DNA of 33,054 nt from Mycobacterium sp. (GCA_019236925.1 JAFAID010000342.1:1-33054), one strand, 5' to 3'. Shown: positions 16,874 to 26,826, counted from the stretch's first letter. The notes: generated by a model from the letters alone, not told the origin. A program made the numbers and translations.

Positions 16874-16887
16874 TGAAACGTGTTCTA
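16874..16887. promoter_or_regulatory. KstR-type operator (TnnAACnnGTTnnA) upstream of the mycofactocin-coupled SDR
   Basis: TGAAACGTGTTCTA matches all eight defined positions of the published KstR consensus TnnAACnnGTTnnA. It lies 44-57 bp upstream of the SDR start, within the 68 bp gap to the next gene, where a repressor site would be expected. KstR is the TetR repressor of mycobacterial cholesterol catabolism. I recall the M. tuberculosis homologue Rv0687 being listed as a KstR target. Confidence 0.72.
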
Positions 16888-16898
16888 ATCGCCTACGG

Positions 16899-17768
16899 TT
16901 AGATGTCAGCGATGATCTGCGCCCGTTTGCTGGCGTATTCCTCGGCGCTCAACGCACCGGATTTGTGCAGCGCCTCCAACTCCTGCAGACGCTGAGCAAC
17001 GGACGCCTGCGGTGGTGCGACCCCCGCCGCCCCGGCCCCCACCCCGGCCGCGGCCGGCTGCTGCTCAGCGGCTCGCCGGACCACGGCCAAGACCTGTTGG
17101 CGCACCGCCGGGTAGTTGCGTATGTCGACTGAGCCGCCGAACGGCAAGTTGTTGGCTTTGTAGATCTGCAGGATTTCCATCAGCGGGCCGGCCTGGCCGC
17201 TGAGGTCGTAGGTCCGGTTGTCCTCGGCGATCTGAAATTGGGCCGGCACCACACCACAGATCAATCCGCTTGCTTGCCAGTCGATCTCGAAGTCACGCGT
17301 GTTCGGATCCACCCACACCACGACCTTGCGCGCCGTGACGATGGCCTGCTTGGTGATGTCGACGGTAACCCGCTTTCGGCTGTCGAACTCGAACCCCGGT
17401 CCGCTGATGTGCAGGTCCAAGTTGACCACCGGTCGCTCGTTGATGCGCATTCCGGTCTCACCCAGCCCGGTGATCTGGGCCATCGTCAGCACCCCGGTCT
17501 GGTGAAGCGCAGCGCTTTTGGCCGAGGACTGGGCACCGCGGTTGGCCAACCACAGCGCGACCAGGACGTCGGCGACCGTGATCAGCAACCCGACCCAGAG
17601 CATCCACCCAATGCTCTGCCGGGTCATCGAGGAGACAGAGGAGTCGACAGAATTGAACTGATTACCAATCAGGCCGGGAAGCACAAAGTACGTGATGAGA
17701 AAGATCGGCCCGACCAGCCCGCCACACACCAGGACGATGATCTGGGCTCTGATATAGCGCGCTAGCAT
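16899..17768 (-). CDS. Conserved membrane protein with C-terminal SHOCT domain
   Basis: A 289 aa protein with two membrane segments near the N-terminus (about residues 8-32 and 55-75), a central soluble beta-rich region, a Pro/Ala/Gly-rich linker (about 240-262) and a C-terminal SHOCT domain (VAQRLQELEALHKSGALSAEEYASKRAQII). SHOCT is a short oligomerisation/tethering module with no enzymatic role. ATG 17768 is chosen: the open frame goes back to 17822, but the hydrophobic N-terminus begins naturally here. Its position right after tuf matches the membrane-protein gene Rv0686 in M. tuberculosis, though I cannot confirm orthology. It is separated from tuf by a terminator. Confidence 0.8.
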   Translation of the reverse strand: MLARYIRAQIIVLVCGGLVGPIFLITYFVLPGLIGNQFNSVDSSVSSMTRQSIGWMLWVGLLITVADVLVALWLANRGAQSSAKSAALHQTGVLTMAQITGLGETGMRINERPVVNLDLHISGPGFEFDSRKRVTVDITKQAIVTARKVVVWVDPNTRDFEIDWQASGLICGVVPAQFQIAEDNRTYDLSGQAGPLMEILQIYKANNLPFGGSVDIRNYPAVRQQVLAVVRRAAEQQPAAAGVGAGAAGVAPPQASVAQRLQELEALHKSGALSAEEYASKRAQIIADI

Positions 17769-17823
17769 GGCCGCTCCCGTCGTCTGCCGAACGATGACGC
17801 GGGTCAGCGTATCGCTGAACACA

Positions 17824-17857
17824 AAACGGCGCCCACCCTCTCGGGTGAGCGCCGCTT
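17824..17857 (-). terminator. Intrinsic terminator after tuf
   Basis: Minus-strand hairpin immediately after the tuf stop: stem GGCGCTCACCC / GGGTGGGCGCC (one G-T pair), loop GAGA, preceded by AAAGC and followed by GTTTTG. It is the strongest rho-independent terminator in the window and ends the str operon. The T-run is short, as usual in mycobacteria. Confidence 0.85.
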
Positions 17858-17867
17858 TGCTGTCGAA

Positions 17868-19058
<1,191 letters not shown>

Positions 19059-19158
19059 TTCTGTGTCCTCCTGGACTTGTTGGTGCTTGTTAAAGCAGTG
19101 TTGATGTTTTCAGTTATGCCGCGGTTAGTGACCGGGCAAGGTTACTCCCCGTCGACGT

Positions 19159-21264
19159 TCACTCGCCTGTCGCCTTCGCGATGATCTCCTTCGACACGTT
19201 GGCCGGCACTTCGGCGTACGAGTCGAAGACCATAGAGTAGTTCGCCCGACCTTGAGTCTTCGACCGCAGGTCGCCGACGTAGCCGAACATCTCCGACAGC
19301 GGCACATGCGCTTTGACCACGCGCGCACCGCCGCGCTCTTCCATGGCCTGGATCTGGCCACGGCGGGAGTTCAGGTCGCCGATCACGTCGCCCATATAGT
19401 CCTCGGGCGTGGTGACCTCGACGGCCATGATCGGTTCCAGGATCACTGGCTGCGCTTGCGCCGCAGCCTTTTTCAGCACCTGGGAACCGGCGATCTTGAA
19501 CGCCATTTCCGACGAGTCGACCTCGTGGAACGCGCCGTCAAGCAGGGTGACCTTCAGGTTCACCAGCGGGTAGCCGGCCAGCACGCCGTACTGCATGGCG
19601 TCTTGCGCGCCGGCGTCGACCGACGGGATGTACTCCCGGGGGATGCGCCCACCAGTGACCTTGTTCTCGAACTCGTAGGTCGCGCCGTCCTCGCCATGGA
19701 ACGGCTCAAGGTTGATCAGCACCTTGGCGAACTGGCCGGAACCTCCGGTCTGCTTCTTGTGGGTGAACTCGACCTTTTCCACCAACCGCTTGATGGTCTC
19801 CTTGTAGGCCACCTGCGGCTTGCCGACGTTGGCCTCGACCTTGAACTCGCGGCGCATCCGGTCCACCAGGATGTCCAGGTGCAGCTCGCCCATGCCGCCG
19901 ATCACGGTCTGGCCGGTCTCGACGTCCTGATGCACCTTGAAGGTCGGGTCCTCCTCGGCGAGCTTCTGGATCGACAGGCTCAGCTTCTCCTGATCGCTCT
20001 TGGTCTTGGGCTCGATGGCCACCTCGATAACCGGGGCGGGGAAGGTCATCGACTCCAGCACGATCTGATTGTTCGGGTCGCTCAACGTGTCACCGGTGGT
20101 GGTGTCCTTGAGGCCGATCACCGCGTAGATGTGACCGGCCGAGGCCCGCTCGATCGGGTTTTCCTTGTTGGAGTGCATCTGGAACAGCTTGCCCAGCCGT
20201 TCCTTCTTGCCCTTGGTCGCGTTGATTACCTGACTGCCGGACTCGACGGTGCCCGAGTACACCCGGACGTAGGTCAGCTTGCCGAAGAAGGGGTGCGTGG
20301 CGACCTTGAACGCCAGCGCCGAGAACGGCTCGTCGATTGACGGGTTGCGGGTGATCAACTCGTCTTCTTTGCCAGGCACATGACCTTCGGCGGGCGGCAC
20401 GTCCAGCGGCGAGGGCAGGTAGTCGATGACCGCGTCGAGCATCGGCTGCACACCCTTGTTCTTGAACGCGCTGCCGCACAACACCGGGTAGGCCTCCGAG
20501 CTAATGGTCAGCTTGCGGATCGCGCCCTTGATCTCGTCGACCGACAATTCATCGCCGCCGACGTACTTCTCCAGCAGCGCTTCATCGGTCTCGGCGACGG
20601 CCTCGAGCAGCTTGGTGCGGTACTCGTCGGCCTTCTCTTGCAGGTCGGCCGGGATCTCGATGGTGTCGTAGGTCTCGCCCAGCTTCGTCTCACCGCGCCA
20701 CACCTTGGCGTTCATCTCGACCAGGTCGACGACGCCTTCGAAGTCACCCTCCGAGCCGACCGGCAGCTGGATCGGGATGACGTTGGCGCCCAGGCGCTCC
20801 TCCATGGTCCGCACGGAGAAGTAGAAGTCGGCGCCGACCTTGTCCATCTTGTTGACGAAGCAGATCCGTGGGACGTCGTACTTGTCGGCCTGCCGCCACA
20901 CCTGCTCGGACTGCGGCTCGACACCCTCCTTGCCATCGAACACCGCGACGGCGCCGTCGAGCACGCGCAGGCTGCGCTCCACCTCGACGGTGAAGTCGAC
21001 GTGGCCCGGGGTGTCAATGATGTTGATCTGGTTGTCTTTCCAGAAGCAGGTGGTCGCGGCGGAGGTGATGGTGATCCCCCGCTCCTGCTCCTGCTCCATC
21101 CAGTCCATGGTGGCGGCGCCGTCGTGCACCTCACCGATCTTGTAGCTGATGCCGGTGTAGTAGAGGATGCGCTCCGTCGTCGTCGTCTTTCCGGCGTCGA
21201 TGTGCGCCATGATGCCGATGTTGCGGACCTTCGTCAGGTCGGTCAGCACGTCCTTCTGTGCCAC
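19159..21264 (-). CDS. fusA: Elongation factor G
   Basis: EF-G catalyses GTP-driven translocation of tRNA and mRNA and, with RRF, ribosome recycling. The 701 aa protein is full-length: [16 protein letters not shown]-loop near residue 19, RGITITSAA switch [11 protein letters not shown]3, [11 protein letters not shown]4, then domains II-V, including [28 protein letters not shown] in domain IV and the C-terminal [13 protein letters not shown] and [19 protein letters not shown] of domain V. It lies 82 bp downstream of rpsG in the str operon. No unusual residues noted. Because of a long antisense open frame, care is needed not to call a gene on the plus strand. Confidence 0.99.
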   Translation of the reverse strand: MAQKDVLTDLTKVRNIGIMAHIDAGKTTTTERILYYTGISYKIGEVHDGAATMDWMEQEQERGITITSAATTCFWKDNQINIIDTPGHVDFTVEVERSLRVLDGAVAVFDGKEGVEPQSEQVWRQADKYDVPRICFVNKMDKVGADFYFSVRTMEERLGANVIPIQLPVGSEGDFEGVVDLVEMNAKVWRGETKLGETYDTIEIPADLQEKADEYRTKLLEAVAETDEALLEKYVGGDELSVDEIKGAIRKLTISSEAYPVLCGSAFKNKGVQPMLDAVIDYLPSPLDVPPAEGHVPGKEDELITRNPSIDEPFSALAFKVATHPFFGKLTYVRVYSGTVESGSQVINATKGKKERLGKLFQMHSNKENPIERASAGHIYAVIGLKDTTTGDTLSDPNNQIVLESMTFPAPVIEVAIEPKTKSDQEKLSLSIQKLAEEDPTFKVHQDVETGQTVIGGMGELHLDILVDRMRREFKVEANVGKPQVAYKETIKRLVEKVEFTHKKQTGGSGQFAKVLINLEPFHGEDGATYEFENKVTGGRIPREYIPSVDAGAQDAMQYGVLAGYPLVNLKVTLLDGAFHEVDSSEMAFKIAGSQVLKKAAAQAQPVILEPIMAVEVTTPEDYMGDVIGDLNSRRGQIQAMEERGGARVVKAHVPLSEMFGYVGDLRSKTQGRANYSMVFDSYAEVPANVSKEIIAKATGE

Positions 21265-21346
21265 AGAAGTCTTCCCACTCTTTCGGTTGCTTAGTTAGCT
21301 GTTGCCCCGCCGCCGGCCACTGTGCCGATTGGCGCCGGTCCGGCGC

Positions 21347-21817
21347 CTACCAGCGATAGTGCGCGAAGGCGCGGTTTGCCTCGGCCATCTTGTGGGTGTC
21401 CTCGCGTCGCTTGACCGAGGCCCCCAGGCCATTGCTGGCATCCAGGATCTCGTTTGCCAGGCGCTCGATCATGGTCTTCTCCCGACGCTGCCGGGAGAAG
21501 CTGACCAGCCAGCGCAGTCCCAGCGTGGTGGACCGATCGGGACGCACCTCGACGGGCACCTGGTAGGTGGCACCACCGACACGGCGGCTGCGCACCTCCA
21601 GGGCGGGCTTGACATTGTCCAAAGCCCGCTTCAGCGTGATCACCGGATCGGTTCCGGTCTTTTCGCGGGCTTGTTCGAGCGCACCATAAACAATGCGTTC
21701 GGCGACCGATTTCTTCCCCTTAAGCAGGACTTTGTTGACCAGCTGAGTCACCAGCTGCGATCCGTAGACCGGATCGTTGACCAGTGGACGCTTGGGCGCG
21801 GGCCCCTTGCGCGGCAT
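21347..21817 (-). CDS. rpsG: 30S ribosomal protein S7
   Basis: S7 nucleates assembly of the 30S head by binding the 3' domain of 16S rRNA and contacts the E-site tRNA. The 156 aa product begins [36 protein letters not shown] and contains the conserved [16 protein letters not shown] loop, ending [15 protein letters not shown]. The start ATG overlaps the rpsL stop by one base (TGATG), the classic coupling in this operon. Confidence 0.99.
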   Translation of the reverse strand: MPRKGPAPKRPLVNDPVYGSQLVTQLVNKVLLKGKKSVAERIVYGALEQAREKTGTDPVITLKRALDNVKPALEVRSRRVGGATYQVPVEVRPDRSTTLGLRWLVSFSRQRREKTMIERLANEILDASNGLGASVKRREDTHKMAEANRAFAHYRW

Positions 21818-22191
21818 CAGCTCTTCTCCTTCTTGGCGCCATAGCGGCTGCGAGCCTGCTTGCGATTCTTGACACCCTGGGTGTCCAGCGAACCGCGGAT
21901 GATCTTGTACCGCACGCCCGGCAGGTCCTTCACCCGGCCACCACGCACCAGGACCATCGAGTGCTCCTGCAGGTTGTGACCCTCGCCGGGGATGTACGCC
22001 GTCACCTCAACCTGACTGGTCAGCTTGACACGCGCCACCTTCCGAAGCGCCGAGTTCGGCTTCTTCGGAGTCGTGGTGTACACGCGAGTGCACACGCCAC
22101 GGCGCTGCGGGCTGCCCTTGAGGGCCGCGGTCTTGACCTTGGCGATCTTGTCGCGGCGCCCCTTGCGGACCAGCTGCTGAATGGTTGGCAT
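21817..22191 (-). CDS. rpsL: 30S ribosomal protein S12
   Basis: S12 lies at the decoding centre and controls accuracy. The 124 aa protein starts [18 protein letters not shown]; the longer open frame to 22326 is non-coding upstream sequence. The loop [12 protein letters not shown] has Lys43 and the loop [11 protein letters not shown] has Lys88, the wild-type residues at the two positions where substitutions give streptomycin resistance in M. tuberculosis. CCGGAG precedes ATG 22191. It is the first gene of the str operon, so the promoter should lie in 22192-22456. Confidence 0.99.
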
Positions 22192-22456
22192 CTCCGGCTT
22201 TCTATGTTCTGGTTCGGTTCTCGGTGTTTCAAGTCTCTGTAGTGCAGTTATGCCCTGCCACAGTCCCCCGCGGCCGGGTGTGTCGCATGCGTCCACCGCG
22301 GTATTCATTCGTTGCGTCGTGGACATGCGAATTGGCCCGGCGCGCGCGTCTTTAGCTGAAGCGCCTTAAGCCGCCAGGCACGAGCATCCACAATACCCGC
22401 CGCCGGTCGGGCAGGTCAAAGCGGCCGCCTTGGCGTCCGTGCCGCGCTACCGGGGC
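22192..22456. promoter_or_regulatory. Leader/promoter region of the str operon
   Basis: 265 bases between the TetR gene end (22457) and rpsL. This must contain the main promoter of rpsL-rpsG-fusA-tuf unless the TetR gene reads through. An imperfect inverted repeat (GCATGC-GTCCAC at 22285-22296 and GTGGAC-ATGC at 22319-22328) could fold in the leader. No clear -35/-10 pair could be fixed by eye. Confidence 0.4.
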
Positions 22457-23095
22457 TTATTGCGCGTTGGCTTCGCTGCGCCGCTCCATGCCGGCCGCCA
22501 ACCGCAGCACCATGTCCGAGAACACCGTGTCGGTGTCGACGATGCCGTCCATCACACCGGTCATTTCCAGCAGCACGAACCCGTGCATTGCTGACCAGAA
22601 TTCCAACGACGCGTAAAAAGCCTGCTCAACATCGAGCCCGTAGGACGACAACACGGCCATCACCGGAGCCGCCGCGCCCCTGGTGGCCGCCGAGTATTCG
22701 GGATCCTCGCCCCCGAGCGGCATCCGGGTGAACGCCGAGTACCGGCCCGGGTGGTGATGGGCGTAGCTGCGATAGGCGCAGGCCATGACCAGCACGGCAT
22801 CGTCGCCGACCCGTCCCTCCGCGACACGGTTCAGCATCGTGATGATGTCGTCGATCACCCGCATCCGCACCGTGCGGCGCAGGTCCTCGAGGCTGTCGAC
22901 GTGGTTGTACAACGACGGGCCTTTGGTCCCGAGCTGCGTCGCCAGCGCATTGATCGTCAACGCGTCCCAGCCCTCCCGGTCCAGGAAGGTCAGCGCGGCG
23001 TTGACGATGATTTCGCGGCTCAGCCTGGCCGGGCGGGCCGCAGACTTCGCCCCGGCGCCCGACCGACCGGCCGTAGAGTCCGGCTCAGCTGGCAT
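22457..23095 (-). CDS. TetR family transcriptional regulator (Rv0681-like)
   Basis: A TetR regulator upstream of rpsL, as in M. tuberculosis (Rv0681). With ATG 23095 (MPAEPDSTAG) the product is 212 aa; in-frame starts at 23134 (ATG) and 23158 (TTG) would extend it, but the known homologue begins shortly before the helix-turn-helix. The DNA-binding region is REIIVNAALTFLDREGWDALTINALATQLGTKGPSLYNHVDSLEDL; the C-terminal part resembles the TetR_C type found with TetR/WHG proteins. The gap before it contains TTTGTT-N7-AACAAA (23142-23160), a possible self-operator. It faces away from the two secreted-protein genes on the plus strand, so they may share control. Confidence 0.88.
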   Translation of the reverse strand: MPAEPDSTAGRSGAGAKSAARPARLSREIIVNAALTFLDREGWDALTINALATQLGTKGPSLYNHVDSLEDLRRTVRMRVIDDIITMLNRVAEGRVGDDAVLVMACAYRSYAHHHPGRYSAFTRMPLGGEDPEYSAATRGAAAPVMAVLSSYGLDVEQAFYASLEFWSAMHGFVLLEMTGVMDGIVDTDTVFSDMVLRLAAGMERRSEANAQ

Positions 23096-23141
23096 GGCGA
23101 TCGCCCTTCGGGTTGCAATGACCGGGTTGGCCATCACCACT

Positions 23142-23160
23142 TTGTTGATGGCTAACAAAC
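23142..23160. promoter_or_regulatory. Candidate operator TTTGTT-N7-AACAAA near the TetR gene start
   Basis: A 6 bp-arm inverted repeat with an AT-rich character unlike the surroundings, 47 bp upstream of the preferred TetR start (23095). It could be a self-operator of that TetR protein. If the regulator really starts at 23158, the site would lie inside the coding region, which speaks for the shorter start. Confidence 0.4.
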
Positions 23161-23323
23161 TCAGGACTCTAGTCTTCCTTCAACGCGCGTGGTGAGAACG
23201 ACCCGAGCGGGGTCCCGCCCGCGATGCGGCCGGCCGCCGAATGGGGGAAGCCGGCAATGACCCGCGACAGCCCACGTACGCTCTCCTCGAGCAGATCGCG
23301 CGACATGGCGAGAGGAGCGCACC

Positions 23324-23587
23324 GTGAAATGGACACTCCCATGCCGAGTCTTGGCCGTCTTTGCGACGGCGATCCCCTCCACCATGGCCGCCGGCGCACC
23401 GACCGGACACGCCAAAAACGGCGATACCCACGTGACGGGCATGGGCGTCGTCGCCGACAACGTCGTCCACGACATCACCGTCTACGGCTCTAACGAGTCG
23501 GTTTTCTACCAGAGCGGCCAGCCGATTGTGTGGGACCGTGGCCGCGAACTCGGCATGACCAACCGCATCAGTCAGGTAGCGGGGTAA
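23324..23587 (+). CDS. Small secreted protein, unknown function
   Basis: An 87 aa protein starting at GTG 23324 with GAGGAG eight bases upstream. MKWTLPCRVLAVFATAIPSTMAAGAPTGHA looks like an N-terminal signal peptide (positive start, hydrophobic core, A-x-A-type end), leaving a mature chain of about 57 residues rich in polar residues (THVTGMGVVADNVVHDITVYGSNESV). It occupies the position of Rv0680c in M. tuberculosis, just before the DUF3060 lipoprotein gene, from which it is separated by 8 bases. Function unknown; an exported partner of the lipoprotein is inference from the tight spacing. Confidence 0.72.
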   Translation: MKWTLPCRVLAVFATAIPSTMAAGAPTGHAKNGDTHVTGMGVVADNVVHDITVYGSNESVFYQSGQPIVWDRGRELGMTNRISQVAG

Positions 23588-23595
23588 GGCGAAGA

Positions 23596-24072
23596 ATGCG
23601 CGTGCACAACACCGACGGATCGTCTCGACCGGTAGCCGGGGCTCTGGTCCTCACGCTTGCTGCCGCAGCGGTGGCGTTCGGGATGGCCGGCTGCGGCGGC
23701 AAGAACAACAACGCGGCCCCTTCTACCACCGGACCCGCCTCGCCCGCCTCCACGAGCTCGACGCCCTCGACGGCAAGCACGGGTGCGCAGTTCGACATCG
23801 GCAATACGATCAACTATGGATCCCTTGGTACCACAACCACTCTCGATTGCGGCGACGGGAAGTCGCTGAACGTGGGCGGCTCCAACAACACGCTGAGCGT
23901 CAACGGCACCTGCGGAACGGTGAGCATCGGCGGCGCGGACAACAAGATCACCATCGACAAGATCGACAAACATCTCAACGTTGTCGGGTTCAACAACACG
24001 ATCACCTACAAAGACGGCAACCCCAAGGTCGAGAACCTCGGCAGCGGCAACACCATCAACAAAGCCGGCTAG
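23596..24072 (+). CDS. DUF3060 domain lipoprotein (Rv0679c-like)
   Basis: A 158 aa exported lipoprotein. The signal sequence RPVAGALVLTLAAAAVAFGMAGC ends in a lipobox with acceptor Cys33, followed by a low-complexity Pro/Ser/Thr/Ala linker (residues ~38-63). The mature domain (about 64-158) is a DUF3060 beta-solenoid-like repeat: recurring GxxNTLxVNGxC / GADNKITID / GFNNTITYKDG / GSGNTINKAG units of some 20 residues with regular Asn and Thr. It is typical of mycobacterial cell-envelope proteins of unknown function. It is probably co-transcribed with the preceding small secreted protein. Confidence 0.9.
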   Translation: MRVHNTDGSSRPVAGALVLTLAAAAVAFGMAGCGGKNNNAAPSTTGPASPASTSSTPSTASTGAQFDIGNTINYGSLGTTTTLDCGDGKSLNVGGSNNTLSVNGTCGTVSIGGADNKITIDKIDKHLNVVGFNNTITYKDGNPKVENLGSGNTINKAG

Positions 24073-24099
24073 TCCGCCGCGTGACGGGCGACCCGCTAA

Positions 24100-24120
24100 C
24101 GTGAATTTCGAGTATTCACG
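24100..24120. promoter_or_regulatory. Palindromic site CGTGAAT-N7-ATTCACG before the monooxygenase
   Basis: Perfect 7 bp inverted arms with a 7 bp spacer, ending 17 bases before the start of the FAD monooxygenase and thus overlapping its likely promoter/leader. It looks like an operator for a dimeric regulator; no regulator gene adjoins it, so the binding protein is unknown. Confidence 0.6.
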
Positions 24121-24137
24121 AAAATAGAAGGGTTGCA

Positions 24138-25310
24138 ATGCCGTTCGATATCCTGATCAACGGCGGTGGCATCGCCGGGCCTTGTCTGGCCTTCTGGCTC
24201 ACCAGGCAGGGCCACGCCGTGACAATCACCGAACAGGCTCGTCAACTACGCACCGGTGGACAGGCCGTCGATTTCCGGGGCCCCTCGCTGGTAGTGCTGG
24301 ATAAGATGGGTCTGCTGGCTGCGGTGCGAGCGAGTGCCACGCAGATGGGTCCGCTCATCCTCGTCGACGAACGCGGCAAGGAAGTCGGCCGGCTACCCGC
24401 CGAAGTCATCAGCGGCGAGCTGGAGATCTTCTGGGGCGACCTGGCCCGCATCCTGTACGAAGCCGTCCGCGAGGATGTCAATTACCGCTTCGGCGTTCGC
24501 CTTACGGCCCTCGAGGACAACGGAGAGCGGGTCGACGTGACCTTCAGCGACGCCTCGACCGGCAGCTATCACCTCGTAATCGGGGCGGATGGGCTGCACT
24601 CCGGCGTGCGCGGTCTGGTTTTCGGTCCGGAAGAGCGGTACGTCACGCAGCTGGGGCAGTGCTTCGGGTTCTTTGACATCGAGAACCGCCTGCTGCTCGA
24701 CCATTGCGGCATGGCTTGTCCGGTTTCCGGTCGGACCGCGGTGTTGCAGGCCACTGACCCCGACAAGCCCGCGCGAGCAAGCTTCTACCTCACCGACCCT
24801 CAACTCGATTTCGACTACCGGGATACCGAACGCAACAAACGGTTGTTCACCGAGCGGTTCGCCGGGATGGGTTGGGAGGCACCCAATTTGCTCGACGCCC
24901 TCAACGAGGCTCCGGAGGTGTACTTCGACTCGATCGCTCAGGTCCACCTGGACTCCTACTCGCGTGGACGGGTATGCCTGATCGGCGATGCGGCGTGGTG
25001 CGCCTCGCCCCGTTCGGGCATGGGCACCAGCCTCGCGGTGGTCGGGGCCTACGTGCTGGCTCACGAGCTGCGAGCGGCGGGTGACGATCACACGGCCGCG
25101 TTCGCCGGATATCAGCGGCTGCTGGCGCCGTATGTCGCGCGGAGTCAGAAGCTCGCGATCGACACCCTGAAGACCGACCGCTTCTCGTCGGGCTGGCGCG
25201 CCCGACTACGCAACATCGGTCTGCGACTCCTGAACATCCCGCCCATCAGCAAGCTGGTCGCCAGGCAGTCGCTGGCGGTCGGACGTTCCTTCACACTGCC
25301 GAGCTACTGA
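24138..25310 (+). CDS. FAD-dependent monooxygenase (PHBH/TetX-type)
   Basis: A 390 aa flavoprotein monooxygenase of the p-hydroxybenzoate hydroxylase fold. It has the FAD motif INGGGIAGPCLAFWLTRQGHAVTITEQA at the N-terminus, the DG motif VIGADGLHSGVRGLVFG, and the GD motif GRVCLIGDAAWCASPRSGMGTSLAV (about residues 276-300). Such enzymes hydroxylate aromatic or polyketide substrates with NAD(P)H and O2; some inactivate tetracyclines or rifamycins, but nothing here identifies the substrate. AGAAGGG lies before ATG 24138. It stands where M. tuberculosis has Rv0678-mmpS5-mmpL5, and a palindrome is found in its promoter region. Confidence 0.9.
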   Translation: MPFDILINGGGIAGPCLAFWLTRQGHAVTITEQARQLRTGGQAVDFRGPSLVVLDKMGLLAAVRASATQMGPLILVDERGKEVGRLPAEVISGELEIFWGDLARILYEAVREDVNYRFGVRLTALEDNGERVDVTFSDASTGSYHLVIGADGLHSGVRGLVFGPEERYVTQLGQCFGFFDIENRLLLDHCGMACPVSGRTAVLQATDPDKPARASFYLTDPQLDFDYRDTERNKRLFTERFAGMGWEAPNLLDALNEAPEVYFDSIAQVHLDSYSRGRVCLIGDAAWCASPRSGMGTSLAVVGAYVLAHELRAAGDDHTAAFAGYQRLLAPYVARSQKLAIDTLKTDRFSSGWRARLRNIGLRLLNIPPISKLVARQSLAVGRSFTLPSY

Positions 25311-25327
25311 ACCGCTCGACGAGGCCG

Positions 25328-26095
25328 TTACCCAGCGGCTGCGCCGTGGCGACCCGCGCCGGCCGCGAAACGTCCAGCACCTTCCGTCGCTTCGGCGGCC
25401 ACCCGGGAAATGCTGGCGAATTCGTAGTCAAGAGCTTCTGATTCGCTCATCCCCCACTGGTGCAGCGCCGACAGTCGATCCGAGCGCATGCACTGCTGGG
25501 GCAGTGCGGCCAGCTGGGCGGCCAGCTGCTCGGCGGCTTGGCGGGCCTGCCCTTTGGGCACAACGCGATTGGCCAGTCCGATCGCTAACGCTTCGGCAGC
25601 GTCGACCGCACGGCCGGTGAGAATCATGTCCATTGCCCGGCTCTGCCCGATCAGCCGGGGCAGCCTGATGGTGCCGCCGTCGATCAGTGGCACCCCCCAC
25701 CGGCGGCAGAACACCCCGAACACCGCCGTCTCCTCGGCCACCCGCAGGTCGCACCACAACGCGAGCTCCAGGCCGCCGGCCACGGCGTAGCCACTGACCG
25801 CGGCGATCACCGGTTTTGACAGCACCATTCGCGTCGGCCCCATCGGGCCGGGACCCGTCCGGTGCACCGTGTTGGCGTCCGGTGTGCCGAACGCCTTCAA
25901 ATCTGCTCCAGCACAGAAAGTTCCGTTATCGCCCCACAACACCGCGACCGAAGCGGTGTCGTCGCGGTCGAACTCCTCGAACGCCGCGAACAACGCGGCT
26001 GCCGTCGGGCCGTTGACGGCGTTGCGGGCCTCCGGCCGGTTCAGGATCACCGTCGTCACCGCGCCATTGCGCTCTACCCGTACCGGATCGGTCAT
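25328..26095 (-). CDS. echA5: Enoyl-CoA hydratase/isomerase family protein EchA5
   Basis: A 255 aa crotonase-fold protein. VTTVILNRPEARNAVN, the oxyanion-forming GTFCAGADLKAFG and SGYAVAGGLELALWCDLRVAEETAVFGVFCRRWGVPLIDGGTIRLPRLIG are visible; the region where classical hydratases have two catalytic Glu residues reads GVFCRRWGVPLIDGG, so the reaction may differ from simple hydration. Its ATG overlaps the preceding paaX-like stop (ATGA), with GGAGG upstream. It is the last gene of the nfo-lpqP-fadE8-echA4-paaX run, giving it a role in acyl-CoA breakdown, substrate unknown. Named by synteny with M. tuberculosis. Confidence 0.9.
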   Translation of the reverse strand: MTDPVRVERNGAVTTVILNRPEARNAVNGPTAAALFAAFEEFDRDDTASVAVLWGDNGTFCAGADLKAFGTPDANTVHRTGPGPMGPTRMVLSKPVIAAVSGYAVAGGLELALWCDLRVAEETAVFGVFCRRWGVPLIDGGTIRLPRLIGQSRAMDMILTGRAVDAAEALAIGLANRVVPKGQARQAAEQLAAQLAALPQQCMRSDRLSALHQWGMSESEALDYEFASISRVAAEATEGAGRFAAGAGRHGAAAG

Positions 26096-26826
26096 GTCGC
26101 CTCCACTAATCGGATACCGTCGCGCCGCTCGGTCAGTTCGGCGGCGAAGTCGTTGTAGGCAGCGCGCAGCCGCACGCCCGGCCAGTCCGCGGGCAGCAAT
26201 TCGGCCGGCAGCACCGGGTCGGTCAACAGGTGACGCACGATCGCAGCGGCGACCACGAACCGACCGGGAATATCGGTTGCCTCCGACATCTCGGTGAGCA
26301 ACCGCTGGCCGGTGCGCGCCCACAACGGCAGGTCCCACAGCTGGCCGGCCAGCTCGGCGGGCGCGTCATCGCGAGCCTGCATTGTCCGCACCCGGGCCCG
26401 CAGTTGCGCGTCCAGCTCGAGTTCGAGGTTGTCCGGGCGCATCCACACCCCCTCGCGCAGTTCCCCGAAACGCTTGTTGTGCAGCGTGGTTCGCAACGCG
26501 GCACGGGTCCGGGGCTCGGTACCGACGCTGGTGACGATCAAGGTGGTCCAGTATCCGTGCCAGGGTCGCAGCTGTGGTCGCATCGCGTCGTCTTGCCTGC
26601 GCTGACGAGCCAGCAGCCGGTCGGAGAGCCGGTAGCCGTCGGCGGACCGGATCAGGTCGCCGGCGCTGACCATCCGGGTCAACGCGACCCGCAACGTGGT
26701 TTCCTTGATGCCGAAGTCGTTGGTAAGCCTTATCAATTCTGCCGCACTGGCCCACGCTGGATGCGCGCCGAGCAGCACGCTGAGCACCACCGACCGGGCG
26801 GGCATGCGGGCCAGCGATTTCGGCAT
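26092..26826 (-). CDS. PaaX family transcriptional regulator
   Basis: A 244 aa PaaX-like protein (Rv0674-like). PaaX proteins are GntR-related repressors of phenylacetyl-CoA catabolism that bind an aryl-CoA ligand. The N-terminal PARSVVLSVLLGAHPAWASAAELIRLTNDFGIKETTLRVALTRMVSAGDLIR is the winged helix region; GYRLSDRLLARQRRQD and the later FGELREGVWMRPDNLEL and C-terminal helical block follow the family layout. ATG 26826 (MPKSLARMPARS) is chosen by homology, 13 bases after the echA4 stop. It sits between the two echA genes, so it probably controls this acyl-CoA operon. Confidence 0.9.
   Translation of the reverse strand: MPKSLARMPARSVVLSVLLGAHPAWASAAELIRLTNDFGIKETTLRVALTRMVSAGDLIRSADGYRLSDRLLARQRRQDDAMRPQLRPWHGYWTTLIVTSVGTEPRTRAALRTTLHNKRFGELREGVWMRPDNLELELDAQLRARVRTMQARDDAPAELAGQLWDLPLWARTGQRLLTEMSEATDIPGRFVVAAAIVRHLLTDPVLPAELLPADWPGVRLRAAYNDFAAELTERRDGIRLVEAT

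Noticed and set aside
22192..22326. 45-residue N-terminal extension of rpsL
   Set aside because: S12 has a strictly conserved start MPTIQQL with a ribosome site; the upstream part is the operon leader.
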